A stretch of 64,000 nucleotides of DNA from Sinohyriopsis cumingii (GCA_028554795.2 CM068827.1:75341244-75405243), one strand, 5' to 3'; counted from the first letter of the stretch, positions 11,201 to 22,900 are shown. Numbers and translations are program-made. The notes: generated by a model from the letters alone, not told the origin.

Positions 11201-14200
11201 TGGAGTTTCTTTTAATACAAAAGAATAACAAATGTCAAAAGTATTCTTGGTGGAAACATGAAAATAGTTCCACTGTCGAAAGACCTTAACAACAACAAAC
11301 AACATCCGATTATTAAAGTATTTTGAACACTCAATCGAATATAATTAAAGGGTCGGTTTGATGTTTGTGTTCTTCGATGTGATTACGTACAGTGTGATGG
11401 GAAAACACATCTGATGCGTTGACGAAAACCATTCCCTTTAAATTTATATTCTGTGATAACTGCTTACGCTGAAGGAGGAAACCTAAATCACGTTTACCAA
11501 TAATATGTTTGTCCCTGGTATATTCTTGTCAGTAAACTATATTTTGATAGTGTACAATATTGCCACAAAAAAGATCTTGGAGAAAATATTATTTTCTAAA
11601 CAGGACAAGATACGGTGTTACCCTATTTTCGCAATGATTCCTTTGTGAGTTATAACTCTTGTTTTATGTGTAATAAGTACTCGACAACGAGGCTTTGATT
11701 TGGGATATACAAATGTCTCTTTCGTACTGTCGTACCAATCGTGACATCGTTTGTTACCAATGGTTGCAAGTTTTAACGTCATGCAATGTAACAAAAACTA
11801 CTCATCCAAAATGTTATGATCGAGAAACAGAATCCCAAACAAGCGTGACTGAGTGCAGAAAAAATATGTTGATCTAGCCAGAACAAAAGGCTAAGTTGGA
11901 CCGTCTATAAAACCAAGGCTTAAGACTGTTGCAATAGTTGTTCCGACGTCATCTCAGCAGGAAGGACAAGGCAGGTAGAAGAAAGAATTGGGAGTGTCGT
12001 TGACTATTTTATTACTAATTTATCAAATGGCAAAAATGTTCCATCAAGTTTCTTGTGAATATTCCATGTTCCATCAAGTTTCTTGTGAATATTCCATGTC
12101 AGAACTGGATCTGTTTGCCTAGCTTTACACGATGAAGACCATGCAACAATTTGTGAGTAGAATGTCATTCGCTATTCTCTGACACGATGACACGTCCCAT
12201 CGAATTTTAAATCAAATTAAAGGTAAAACTAAGATTACATTGATCTGAATATGCAGTAAGTTGACATACAAGTGACAGTCATCAAAACAAAATAATACTT
12301 ATCCAGATTAAAATGCCAAAGTGGCTCTTTAATCAACAATTTCATGCATTTTTTGTTCGATAAAATGGATTTGTAACTGAAGAACAAACTAGTCGACTGC
12401 ATAATTGACACTTACCCGTAAGAAGCCTACCTAGAATCCCTATCATTTTACTGACAAAACAAGGAAACACCATTAGATGCTTCTGTAGTGTAGAAATCTG
12501 AAAAGGTTTGGCAAGTTCAAGGCCACAGCTATGATTACGGAGGATGACGCAGGGTATATTTATTGGATGAAACTAATACCATAATCCATATGATGGTTAA
12601 TGAAACCAGCATCCAAGAAGACAGACTCTATGTGCGACGCTGTCGAAGTTTCATTTGGACTAGGAAACGGGATCAGTAAGACGCTGACTAGAAATGCGGC
12701 CAAGTGACCTGCGCGAGGGATGGAAGTCAAAATTTTTACCATATTGCCTCTGGACTCCGATCGACGTTGGAAGATCACGTGTTACAGTATCAATTACCTA
12801 AATATTTGTTCACTGGTAACATCAGCAACGCAACCGCAAACGAAGCTGTTAATCAAAACACTTTCCACTTTCATCACTATAAGAATCGTAAGATTGAAGT
12901 CACGATGGACGGACAAGCATTCTGTGCCAAACCTTTAAAACTACTTTTGCCCAGACAAGTTGCATGAGACCTTACCAAGGTTTGTTTGAAGCCGCACGAC
13001 ATTTGGTACCATCAGTGGACACAACATTTTTTATAATGACTGTGCATGCTATTCGTTGTGGGGATTTGATTCCATTCCATATTCATGCACAGTAGAGGGT
13101 CATTTCCACCCATTATAATCAATATCACTGTGTGTGGAAATTCGGTTTACTCGACCTTTGAACAACACGGTAAACCTGATCTTGTTTGCAGAATCATTTG
13201 TTGCAGATAACTGACCATAGATACTAAAAAGGTCTTTCCTGGAACACAAAACCGAAGACACAGAGCATGAACCACAACAGCCAAGACAACCAACACTAAG
13301 TCAAAGTGGCAAACAAGTATGAAAAGAAGGCAACGAAGGAGACAAGAAGAGACACTATTGACACAATGGACCAATAAACAGGAATACTTAGTATTATATT
13401 TTGCTCAACACTTTGTTAAGGCAGCTATGCTACTGATGAGAACATTATTATGTCTATCATCCAACTAAAGAACAACGAGACGAATGTTCAGTAATATATT
13501 AAGTAGAAAAGTTAGATTATTATCTGCTGGAACCATGGACTGTCGTTCAAGAAAAGAAAATGCAAAGAGAATGGTGCAAAGTCTTATTAGACCATTCGAA
13601 ACCTTCACTGACTCTCACCGAGACGAAACACATTGACGTTCTGTTGTATAGATCCCATCTAAGATTTACTTGGCATATCAGTTTAAAGAAAACGTTTAAT
13701 GTGAATATATTGGCTAATATTACCTGTGAAGTCCTAGGGGTGAAACTAAAGAGTAATGAATCACTGCAAATTTCGCTGGCTCCTGATACACAGTTCGTGC
13801 ATATTCTCACCCCCACACCACCCTCAGAATTTAGTGGTATGTGGTGATGATGAATTCTCTCACCGAAAACCTACAGAGGTTCGAGCCTATATCATCAAAA
13901 AAGATGACAGTCATCGACCAGGGACCCATTAGGTCGCTGTGAGCTTTTCGAACGGTCTCATTATTGAATATGTTATTCTATGTAGATTACTCCCTCCAAG
14001 GAAATGATATAACAGACTTTATGCGAGAAATGCTGTTTCAATAGCATGAGCCAACACTGATCAGTCTGACTGTATGGAAAATATTTTGAGTATTTTCTTT
14101 CTCGACGAAGTCATGGATTTTTCTGTCTTTGTCTGGTGTATCATAGTCTTAGAAATGATGAAAAATATAAAAGAGTAGTTTTCTGCTTATTGAGATTGTC

Positions 14201-14290
14201 TCTTTCATTTAGCTCCAAAACGTAGTGTAAATCGATGACAAAATATATCATTCCTAGAATATTGGATCCCCTGATCTCCCATACGAACGT
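8291..14290. mobile_element. Interior of the putative 7.8-kb transposon, no recognisable gene
   Basis: The interior lies between inverted arms 7736-8290 and 15000-15560. It has a more balanced composition than the flanking host DNA, and short open frames occur (for example 9594-10013 +, 12704-12967 + and 13560-13847 +). None shows a motif I recognise, and none is long. It is either a decayed autonomous element or a non-autonomous one. Confidence 0.4.
12036..12095 (+). repeat. 30-bp perfect tandem duplication
   Basis: A 30-bp unit beginning atgttccatcaag occurs twice with no mismatch and no gap, inside the interior of the putative transposon. Confidence 0.95.
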
Positions 14291-14301
14291 TGTCAGCTCT
14301 A

Positions 14302-14427
14302 TGTATGTATGTATGTATGTATGTATGTATGTATGTATGTATGTGTATGTATGTATGTGTGTGTGTGTGTGTGTGTGCGTGCGTGCGTGAGTGAATGTAT
14401 GTATGTATGTATGTATGTATGTATGTG
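14302..14427. repeat. (ATGT)n tetranucleotide microsatellite with GT core
   Basis: Two blocks of ATGT repeats flank a GT/GC-rich block at about 14355-14390. Confidence 0.95.
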
Positions 14428-14467
14428 ATTTGGATTTTTTACCATAGCTTTAAAAAAAAATCAGTCA

Positions 14468-14736
14468 TATTGCCACCATGTCTGCAGCGTGGCAGTTTAT
14501 AGTAATGTCTAGCACTGGGGCATCATGCCACAGACATGTAGCATGATGTCCCACCCAGTCACATTATCCTGACACCAGGCCGACCAGTCCTAATACTAAT
14601 CTCTTAATGCCGAGCGCCAAGCGAGATAGCTGTTAGTACCATTTGTTTAAGTCTTTGGCATGACTCGGCCGGGGATCAAACCCACGACCTCCCGCTTCCG
14701 AGGCGGACGCTCTAAATACTAGGCCACCGGAGCGGT
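14468..14736 (-). repeat. Full-length tRNA-derived SINE (family A)
   Basis: The best-preserved copy in the window. The minus strand begins with a tRNA-like head (A box near 14710-14725, B box near 14675-14690) and runs into a tail with 'gtctgcagcgtggcag' on the plus strand. The GT microsatellite at 14738-14765 adjoins its head. Confidence 0.8.
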
Positions 14737-14999
14737 TGTGTTTGTGTGTGTGTGTGTGTGTGTGTATTTTCTATGTTTTTATTCCTCTAAAAACAAAACT
14801 TAAAATCCCACCCATCCTTCCTTGGGTCTGAGTCATAGTATGTGTGATGGTACAATGAATAATAATTATGTGATCTGTCTCTGCTTCCTTAGATCACATG
14901 TTTGTCAGATATGTGTGTGAAAGATGATCTTATCACTCTCCTTTTCATTTCCCATTTTTTTTTTTTTATAAGAGTTGGTGTTGGATGGTCAGGATGAAC

Positions 15000-15560
15000 A
15001 ATGGATTCGGATTAGGTTTCAGTCCCATCACGTTGCCCTTACTTTACATCCAACCTTTATATATCCATTTGTAATGTAGGTGTTTGTCAGAAAGATCAGT
15101 ATTGGTTGGTAAGGAGTGGTGCTGGCCTGTTAGATTGTGTTTTGGTCAATAAGAATTGTATTGGTCAGTAAGACTGAGCGCTGGTAAGCAATACTGCTTG
15201 ATGGACATTGGGACCATGTATTAATCACCATAAAAACGTTTCTTTAGCCTTATAGCAACCCAAGCCCCATTTTCGACGTCCCATCACTGCCATACCAACC
15301 CTGATCTGGACCTTACGCTGAACTCCCGTAACCACCATATCAGCCCTAATCTGGACCTCATGTTCAATTCACATAACAGTACCACTGGCCCATCATGTTA
15401 AATTCCTATCACCGCAATACCGGCCCAAATTTAGACCAAATGATACCATTTCCATAACCAACACAGTGCCAATTTACCGCTAAACTGGCCCTAATCGAAG
15501 ATGGCAATATGAGTGAGGACTTTCCATAACCGAAATAGTTCCACTTTTACCTCACCACCA
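15000..15560 (-). repeat. Right inverted arm of the putative large transposon
   Basis: Its reverse complement starts near 'catcttcgattagggcc' and contains at least four units of about 45 bp (ggtccagattagggctg-like), followed by units of about 22 bp (cttactgaccaata-like). This is the order seen in 7736-8290. Unit identity is roughly 70 percent by eye. Confidence 0.55.
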
Positions 15561-16215
15561 CCACAGCACAATAACTACTTTGATAGACTAGAAGTGTGGC
15601 CTCAGCCCATCCAAATATTTATCCAATAAAAATAAATAAGCTTGATGAATAATCATAAGAGAATTATCAGTCTGAAACCCCACGTTACGTTTGGCATGAA
15701 AAGTAGCTTCTACGTGTAGACAACATCAGAGTACCTCCGTACTGTTTATTTATAATTTATGTACAAATATTTGATCATTCAAAATGTTGGCACTAAGCAT
15801 GCAAACGTTTCTCCAAGTGTTTTATGACAAATATGTTTTAAGTCGGGGAAATCCTCAAATAAATATTTAAAATCGACCGAAATTTATTTCATTTATGCCT
15901 TACTTGAACTCAAATTAAAAACACTGTCTCACCTTTTTACCTATTGTTACAATTTGTATATAATCATTTCAAAATATTTAAGAATATTGTCTTCAAGAAA
16001 TTTCGGGTTAAAATATCAATCTCGTTGGACACAAATGACCAAGTTTAGTTCGATCTCTTTTTTTAAACTGTATACCTGTAGACTGAAGGCTGATATATGA
16101 TAGGTCTAGCATAGTAATTAAGATGGCTACATTTGGGGGTGTCATTTTCGTCGCTTAATTATGCAGTTCATAAGTGAGAATGACTATAAATTTTCTTCAT
16201 GCATTTAATCTTCAG
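15561..16215. other. Host intron, nothing recognised
   Basis: AT-rich intronic sequence of host gene A ending in the acceptor 'aatcttcag'. I see no repeat or RNA gene. Confidence 0.5.
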
Positions 16216-16351
16216 GCAGCTGTGTTTTGATACAAACTGGTCTATCCGAACCACCACTGATCTATAAATGTGGCAACTCCCAGGAGATGATGGAAGCCAA
16301 CTCATTTGCTAACTCTATACAGGAAAAGGAAGATCTTCGAAACCTGGAGAG
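16216..16351 (+). CDS. Host gene A, internal exon
   Basis: A candidate 136-bp exon: acceptor AG at 16214-16215, two bases completing a codon, 44 codons, two bases left, donor 'gtgcga' at 16352. The product contains EPPLIYKCGNSQEMMEA and then a charged helical stretch ending in EKEDLRNLE. Phases fit the exon at 6270-6400 upstream and 34562-34665 downstream. The same frame stays open past the donor to a stop at 16399, so retention or use of a later donor (gtgtaa at about 16395) would give a different end. The intron that follows contains the whole Polinton. Confidence 0.6.
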
Positions 16352-16684
16352 GTGCGAATTGATACAAGCTTACAACGACTTTCAGCGAGCTTCGATTGTG
16401 TAACGGTGGCACATTCATTTTATAGCTATTCTGTCCCATACTCAAAAAAGGAAAAAGCACGTGCAAGTATTAAAGTTTGCCCTACAAGTCTGCAATAAGG
16501 GTGGAGTAGTGGGAGGCGCTATGATCAACAGTGTCTGCTCCGACCTTGAATTGCTTAACAGAAATATGGTTTTGTTCACGAGCGAAAACAACAAAGTAGG
16601 AACAAAGATTGCAGGCTCATGTAATGTCAGCATGTTGTTTTCTTGCGTCAGGTTACGTACTGCGACCAACGATGGCAACCACCT

Positions 16685-16893
<209 letters not shown>

Positions 16894-16989
16894 GGCATTC
16901 ACCTCGGAAACTTTCGCATTAAAAGAGTTTATAATATAGTCACAAATTACCACTTAATGACACGCATGGCGTCCCTTCTAAGCATTTTG

Positions 16990-17022
16990 TAATAATAATA
17001 ATAATAACAATAATAATAATAC

Positions 17023-17060
<38 letters not shown>
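16990..17060. repeat. (AAT)n-(ATT)n self-complementary trinucleotide array
   Basis: A run of AAT units is followed directly by a run of ATT units on the same strand, so the block can fold into a hairpin. Confidence 0.95.
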
Positions 17061-17435
17061 GATAGATTCGGCATATGTGTCAAACTTGGATGACCATCTT
17101 CCAATTTCACTAACATTCTCTGATTTCTTCTCAAGCTGAAATTATATATTGCACTGCAAATTTTTCAATTATCTTAAGAATGGTCAGGCTAATATTCCTA
17201 AATGAATATTTTATATGAGAAGAAACTTGACTTGCAAATACCTGTAAATTATTTCTTGACCATAAGGCTTATTTTGTGGAACCCATTGATGACGTTTTTT
17301 GAATGCAAAATGCAAGCGAGACGATTAACAAGGACATATTTTCTAAAAATAAAGATATTTTTCATCAGCAAGCAGCAGCTGTATAATTCTAACTGTGCAG
17401 CGACCTATTTGTTTACTGCAAAAAATATGCAGTGC
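17061..17435. other. Host intron left of the Polinton
   Basis: Ordinary AT-rich intron sequence of host gene A up to the insertion point; nothing recognised. Confidence 0.6.
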
Positions 17436-17440
17436 ACTTC
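17436..17440. repeat. Left target-site duplication (ACTTC)
   Basis: ACTTC precedes the left terminus directly and recurs right after the right terminus at 33516-33520. Counting the first A of the element, ACTTCA (17436-17441) equals 33516-33521. That gives the 6-bp duplication usual for Polintons, with the boundary uncertain by one base. Confidence 0.85.
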
Positions 17441-17590
17441 AGCAGCAGAGGGGGCGAACAGACCGAAACTATTTTCATGACAAACCCCTCCGGGAAACTA
17501 TTCCTCGATAGAGGGCTTATTTCGACGAAATAAACCCTTCTATTCAGAATACAGGACAAAAAAAAATGTCCCCGATCCCTCGAAGAGTTT
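17441..17590 (+). repeat. Left terminal inverted repeat, 150 bp
   Basis: Base-for-base identical to the reverse complement of 33366-33515, including a nine-A run, and diverging from 17591 onward. It begins AGCAGCAGAGGGGGC. Terminal repeats of this kind serve as replication origins (protein-primed) and integrase sites in Polintons; that role is family knowledge. Confidence 0.97.
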
Positions 17591-17748
17591 CCAGGGACAA
17601 CCCGTGTTGAGTTTGCACTGCCCAACTTGGGTTACTTTAAATAAATCTGAAACAGTTTCCGACGCGGGGTCATTATTGAAAAATCCATGGGTCGGGTCCA
17701 GCCCCCCCTCTGCTGCTCTACGAAATGAGTTTCCAAGGAAAAACATTT
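17591..17748. other. Left subterminal region with an inverted copy of the element tip
   Basis: A non-coding gap between the repeat and the ATPase stop. At 17704-17717 the string CCCCCTCTGCTGCT repeats the outermost 14 bases of the right terminus in the same orientation (that is, inverted relative to the left tip). A half-module 'gagtttccaagg' follows at 17728-17739. Confidence 0.7.
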
Positions 17749-18420
17749 TTATGTTGCAAATAGTGTATCAAGTCCAATACGGTATCGTGTCCGCGGGTCG
17801 TGTAAATTTATTGTTACAAATCCGTGAGGTTTTCTTTGAGCATGACTGAAGAAATTTTTAAATTTATTTAAATCCATATCGCCACCACACCAGGTTTGAT
17901 GAATATTTCTCAGCGTATGAACATCAACTCCATTGAATATCGCAAGAAGATTACAGTTATCCCTGATTACTTTTGGTATTTGTGTGTAACGTTGAGTAAC
18001 ATAAATGACATCAGTGTTTTTATGACGACCCCGGGAGAATATCCTTGCAGGATTTTTTTGTTTATCCAGCATCACATCATCATACACTACTAGGTTATTT
18101 TTTTCCCCGTCGAGGTCCTCAACGCTGGGAGCTTCTTCGATATCAGTGATAAATTCAACTACTTCCTCACCGTCTTCACTCAGCGCTTTTGCACTCTCAT
18201 TAAAATCTTTTATAACATTATAGCATCGCTGATCGTCTACAGATGGTGCTACCAAATACAGCTTATCCCACTTCATCCACTTCATAATCAGGTTCAGCAA
18301 CAACTGCGTTTTACCCGATCCTGACGGTCCAATGATAATCATTCTGATAGAATTTGGCAACACCGAATTATGCTTGATTGGCTCCCTTCGCCGCGTCGCA
18401 GAAAAGTCTGTAATTTCCAT
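17749..18420 (-). CDS. ATP: Packaging ATPase, FtsK/HerA (A32-like) family
   Basis: A 223-residue P-loop ATPase expected to drive genome packaging into the capsid, as in poxvirus A32 relatives. The Walker A motif GPSGSGKT is at residues 31-38. The Walker B is VVYDD at 111-115, followed by a polar IYVTQRY segment near 139-145 typical of this family. I chose the start MEITDF at 18420: the frame stays open upstream to 18555, but that part would overlap the divergent zinc-ribbon gene and lacks family character. It is the leftmost gene, convergent on the left terminus, and shares a 22-bp divergent promoter region with the next gene. Length is usual for Polinton ATPases. Confidence 0.93.
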   Translation of the reverse strand: MEITDFSATRRREPIKHNSVLPNSIRMIIIGPSGSGKTQLLLNLIMKWMKWDKLYLVAPSVDDQRCYNVIKDFNESAKALSEDGEEVVEFITDIEEAPSVEDLDGEKNNLVVYDDVMLDKQKNPARIFSRGRHKNTDVIYVTQRYTQIPKVIRDNCNLLAIFNGVDVHTLRNIHQTWCGGDMDLNKFKNFFSHAQRKPHGFVTINLHDPRTRYRIGLDTLFAT

Positions 18421-18442
18421 TTGTATACAAAGAATAATAATT
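18421..18442. promoter_or_regulatory. Divergent promoter region, ATPase / zinc-ribbon gene
   Basis: Only 22 AT-rich bases separate the two start codons. The plus-strand start is preceded by 'agaataataatt', resembling the AT-rich boxes next to other starts in the element. Confidence 0.45.
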
Positions 18443-18697
18443 ATGGATCTATATTGTGTGAAGTGTCGGGCACGAACCCCTACGAATGATCTAACAACGG
18501 TTACAACAAAAAATAACAGACTAGCACTTTCTGGTACGTGTACGCGATGTGGCACAAAAAAATTTAAATTTCAAAAAAAAAACGAGGTGGTGACATTGCA
18601 GCCGCCCTCGGACGACTTCCAGGTACCCCTTGGGGAAAGTATCCCGGAGAAAAACATCTCCCAGGATACAATTACTGCGGTCCGGGAACACGACTAG
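18443..18697 (+). CDS. Zinc-ribbon protein, 5' frame of a zinc-ribbon/PLA2 gene
   Basis: As read, this frame gives 84 residues. It starts MDLYCVKC and has two CxxC pairs (C5/C8 and C33/C36), so a small zinc-binding domain of the kind found at the N terminus of Polinton PLA2 proteins. After the ten-A run at 18573-18582 the residues lose family character, while the phospholipase-like domain continues in another frame (18583-18939). The natural product is therefore probably the zinc domain joined to that domain, by slippage on the A run or in an intact relative. Otherwise this copy is broken here. Comparison with other copies of the element would settle which. Confidence 0.7.
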   Translation: MDLYCVKCRARTPTNDLTTVTTKNNRLALSGTCTRCGTKKFKFQKKNEVVTLQPPSDDFQVPLGESIPEKNISQDTITAVREHD

Positions 18698-18939
18698 ATA
18701 TCAGGCTTGACAGCAACGATCAGCCCAAACCCGGCGAGTATCCGATAAACGCTATCGACGCAGCGTGTCACATACATGATATTGCTTATCGAAGTAAAGA
18801 TCTACAAGACAGGCATATCGCGGATGTGAAATTAATTCATGCACTAAGCGCCATAAAAAATAAATCATTTAGGGAGTCACTCGCTAATTGGTTAGTAAGA
18901 TCAGCGATGAAATCTAAATTAGCATTAGGCGCTGGATAA
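18583..18939 (+). CDS. Phospholipase A2-like domain (parvovirus VP1u / adintovirus type), no own start
   Basis: This frame is open from the stop at 18565 to the stop at 18937 and has no ATG before the domain. It shows a calcium-loop signature, YCGPGT, near 18670-18687, and the catalytic His-Asp pair in CHIHDIAY near 18769-18792; this combination defines the PLA2-like fold of parvovirus VP1 unique regions and some adintoviruses. In those viruses the activity helps virions leave endosomes, which is family knowledge. The frame differs from the upstream zinc-ribbon frame, the change falling at the A10 run. Either slippage joins the two or the gene is inactive. The integrase start lies 9 bp downstream. 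Confidence 0.8.
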   Translation, partial: RGGDIAAALGRLPGTPWGKYPGEKHLPGYNYCGPGTRLDIRLDSNDQPKPGEYPINAIDAACHIHDIAYRSKDLQDRHIADVKLIHALSAIKNKSFRESLANWLVRSAMKSKLALGAG

Positions 18940-18948
18940 TTAATAACG

Positions 18949-19965
18949 ATGCAGACAAGTCCAAGGACTTCCAACGCTAGTGTTTCCATGCAAGCGATTT
19001 ATTATTCCCCAATCGGATACTGGAGAGGTAACTCAGCAATTAATAAACTCGCCAACGCGGCATCAGTAACACGCGAGGTTGCCAAAAAATGGCTGTCAAA
19101 ACAAGCAATATGGCAAATCTACCTACCACCACCTCGACAAATCAACTTTGCACATTTTGATGTTAGTGTGCCCAATGAAGTTCATCAGGCTGACATACTA
19201 TTCCTGCCTCATGATACTGTCCGTAGAAAAATATACAAATACGCGCTAACAGTAGTTGATGTTGCCAGTAGATACAAAGAAGCAGAACCGTTAGCGACTA
19301 AAACAGCGTCCGAAGTCGCCTCTGCGTTTAAACGAATTTATCAACGAGGACCTCTAAACTGGCCACGATTATTACAAGTTGATCCTGGCAAGGAATTTCA
19401 GGGCGCGGTGTCATCACTGACAAAGCAGCATAACGTTGTTATACGACGAGGACATACTGAAATTCATCGAGATCAGGCAATTGTTGAGCGATTTAATAGA
19501 ACACTCGCTGAGAGATTATTCGGATACCAGTACGCGAGGGAATTCATTTACGATACGAGATCTCGTGAATGGGTTGCAAGACTGCCAAACGTGATAGCCG
19601 CGCTGAATAATGAAATTACCAGAACAACAAACATGAGACCTGTAAATGCAATCACAAAAAAATATATACCCCGCGTCAGTGAACGCGGACATGTTTCAAC
19701 ACAGCCAGGGACGCTAGCGTCCCCACTGCTGGGTAATGTCACCGTTAGGTATTTATACGAACCAGGCGAACTAGAAGGAGGAAAAAAAAGAGCAACCGAT
19801 CCCACATGGAGTGTTACTACACATAAGATATCCAGCATAACCAGATCAACTGGGAGAAACGCAATCTACAGATTAGATTCGACTGCTCCTCAGCGTGGAT
19901 TCACACGCGAGCAACTTCAGGTGATTCCCACGGATACACAATTACCACCTCGATCACTTAAATAA
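18949..19965 (+). CDS. INT: Polinton integrase (RVE/DDE family)
   Basis: A 338-residue retroviral-type integrase that inserts the element. The catalytic triad is D82 (in HQADILF), D145 (in VDPGKEF) and E180 (in VERFNRT), with the last two 35 positions apart as in DD35E enzymes. The C-terminal 80 residues (GGKKRATDPTWSV to LQVIP) look like a small beta-rich, chromo/SH3-like DNA or chromatin-binding domain. The first 13 residues are encoded by a palindromic module, so translation could instead start at M14 (18988). The 3' end overlaps the convergent polymerase gene by 8 bp. All catalytic residues are present, so the enzyme may be active. Confidence 0.95.
   Translation: MQTSPRTSNASVSMQAIYYSPIGYWRGNSAINKLANAASVTREVAKKWLSKQAIWQIYLPPPRQINFAHFDVSVPNEVHQADILFLPHDTVRRKIYKYALTVVDVASRYKEAEPLATKTASEVASAFKRIYQRGPLNWPRLLQVDPGKEFQGAVSSLTKQHNVVIRRGHTEIHRDQAIVERFNRTLAERLFGYQYAREFIYDTRSREWVARLPNVIAALNNEITRTTNMRPVNAITKKYIPRVSERGHVSTQPGTLASPLLGNVTVRYLYEPGELEGGKKRATDPTWSVTTHKISSITRSTGRNAIYRLDSTAPQRGFTREQLQVIPTDTQLPPRSLK
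18957..18993. repeat. Palindromic modules at the integrase 5' end
   Basis: Two adjoining modules: AAGTCC-AA-GGACTT and a decayed ACGCTAGTGTTTCC. They form codons 3-15 of the longer integrase reading. Confidence 0.8.
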
Positions 19966-22900
19966 CTGCAGCAACACCTCTGCGTCGGTTACACTCAAGA
20001 CAGGTCAACATCACATTTTCACGTGTATGACCGCGATTACTATCTATTCTATCTACGGTAAATTGCCTTGGATTATTTTTCGAATACTGCCACAGCAATA
20101 AACAATTACAACTCGCGCAGTGATTATTCTGCTGTTGTTGTAATTGTATAATAAATGCTTCGTCAAGATCAAACTCTCTGCCATTTTTTTTGTCGCTCTG
20201 TTTGTAACCGGCTAATTTCTTTCTTATTGTATCATCAGCAATTGATCTGTTGATGCTGTCGTTGATAACATCATCTAATACAATTCTTTGTAACTGAGCT
20301 ATCCTTCTTACTCTTGACACGGCTAAATAAACTAAATTTGACCACTCGATGCGATCATCAACAATCCAAACTGTTGTATCTGAAATAGTTAGTCCCTGCG
20401 AACTGTGGATGGTCATAGCGTATCCTAGCGTCCACGGGGATTTGCTCATTTTCAGTGCCTGTTCAACAGCATCAACATCAACTGTGACAATATCATTTAA
20501 TACTAAATTCTGTTTCTCCCCCCCCCCCCCCGACGCAGATACGCGCGTTGGAATATCAACGTCAATATTCTGCAATCGCGTATCAGCTGGTCTATAACAC
20601 AACGGCACTTCCAACATGGGAAATTTCTTCTGATGTAACTGAAATAACTGCTGCTGAAGCGTGTCCCTGACTATCTTTCTACTTGCAACAATTAAATCAT
20701 CTGGTTTCCACGTTTCCCAAAAGTCGCTCAGCGAAGTCTCTGGAATTATTTCACGCATTATCTCACACTGGACTTTATTGGTTTGTAGCCTGATCAACGC
20801 CTTAAACTCTTTCAGCGTTTCATCGAGTGATCTAACATCATTAGTTATTTCCTCATAATAATCTACAAAAGTTTTCAGCCACGTGTGTGGAGATTCACCT
20901 GTAAATGGCGGTGGTTGACCATGATCGCCGCACATCACCACTGCGGTATTTTTCTTTAGCAACCAATCCAGAAACTGTTTTAATGTATCCAACGGCACAG
21001 TGTCTATCTCATCCCAGATTATTTTCTCGGGGATATACTTCGTTCCCATTCGTTCAGGTGTCCACGTGCCGCCGCTGTATTTGAAAAAACTGTGATACGT
21101 ACACGCGTTAACATCCCGTTGTCTCATCTCCCTGGCAAGTCTATGTGTGGGTGTTAGCACAATCATGTCAGAGTTTCTAAATAATTCTATCGCTCGAGTT
21201 GTCTTACCGGAACCACCAGGACCGTTCAGATAAACTGTTTTGTGTCTCACAACAGGATCGTGCACCGGCGGCAGCGAAGTTGTCGTAGAAATTGAAAATT
21301 TCCCAGATATTTCTGCGCCGCGATATTCATCCTCGATTTCAACATCAGCCGATTCACAATATCCATGCAACATTTCATTTTTTATTCTCCATGAACCCCA
21401 CGATGGATCATTCGGTATAACCTTATTTAACGCCGCTAAGTGTTTTTTATCGATATAGAATGAATCCGTTGCAACTCTCACTGCGTCAACGGGAAACCTA
21501 TTAATCATCGACAATAGGTTTATTGATACATAAGCTAGCATCGAAGATCTCAAATGTGTGTACTGAGATGATTCTCCGTCGATATAACTAAAAACAGTCC
21601 CTAGTTTTTCCCCGTTTGACAGAAACACATCTTCGCGGGTACAAAACGTATTATTCGTGGCGGCATCAGCGACAATAAGATCCAATTCGGCCTCGTCCAT
21701 GATTAATCGACTATGATGTAATTTATGATCATACGCTCCACCTTGAGCAAATTTTCCTATTATTCTTCGTCCTAGATCTTTTGCGGTGCTTTCATCAGTT
21801 CGGGGAGCTCTTTCGATGATAGTGTCGATAAACGATTCTGGATATTCTCGGAAATTTTCAATTTCTACGGTGACTTGCGGAGTTGGCAACCAAACTTCGG
21901 TTTGACGACAATAACATATAATCGCTTCACTGACCGTCAGCGACAGCAGTATTCGACTGTCAAGCATGTATCGCAATAACACTATTGGGGCCCATCGCTT
22001 CTCAACGAAATGTCTGCCAAACCAAGCATAACACACAGGATGTAAACCCGTAGCGAATTTAAACGACGACACACAAGCAACCCCGGTCAGGTCAAAATCA
22101 GGCAATGGTCCGTCAACAGCTACTCTTGTCATCGAGTTTGTAATGTGACCAAACCGTTTAAAATACTCACTACATTCTCCGCGCCCAAGGAAACTTCCTG
22201 GATAACACGCCGTCATGTCGACGGATATCATATCGCGGTGATCATACTGGGTATTCCACAAACCACCGTGTCCGTATTCGACACAGCTCTGCTGAATATC
22301 CTCGAGAAAACTCTTCGGGGTTGGTCTCCATGAATTTCGTTCTCGGGCTATATGCGTGACAACACCCGGGACAGTAAAACACTGTGTCAGTAATGTATCA
22401 GTGTTCGTGCTGGAAATGCCAGCATTTCTCACATACTTCTCTGCGAGTTTTTTCATTTCGTGATGTAATGCCGCAGTTCTGTATACCTCCCCGTTGGGTT
22501 TCACAAACTGATCAAACTCTCCCTCGAGGTCACTTCGGAATAACCACACCGACACTGGATCGGTTTTACTTATCTGATAAATAAAATCAAACATGGAAAC
22601 TCTTCGAGTTTCACCACTAGTGGTTCCCCCGCTAGCATTTTCCAATTCCGGATAATACTTTACAACACGGTCTCGAGGAAATATCCTAACCGAGTCAGTC
22701 CAGGCGTGACTGTTATGATCGATAATAGTTATTGGTGCTCCACGGGAATCATATTTACTCTTGTACAATACCTCACCGGTCAACGATGAAACCGTTATAG
22801 GAAATTTTAGTAATCGTTCGAGCTCGGCAACATCATTTATTGACGCTCCTTCATCCACTACTTTTGCCGCCCACGCTGTTATTTTAGTCTGTCTTAGCGG

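Noticed and set aside
18949-19965. LTR-retrotransposon integrase
   Set aside because: It sits inside the Polinton terminal repeats with no reverse transcriptase or long terminal repeats nearby, and has the Polinton gene context.
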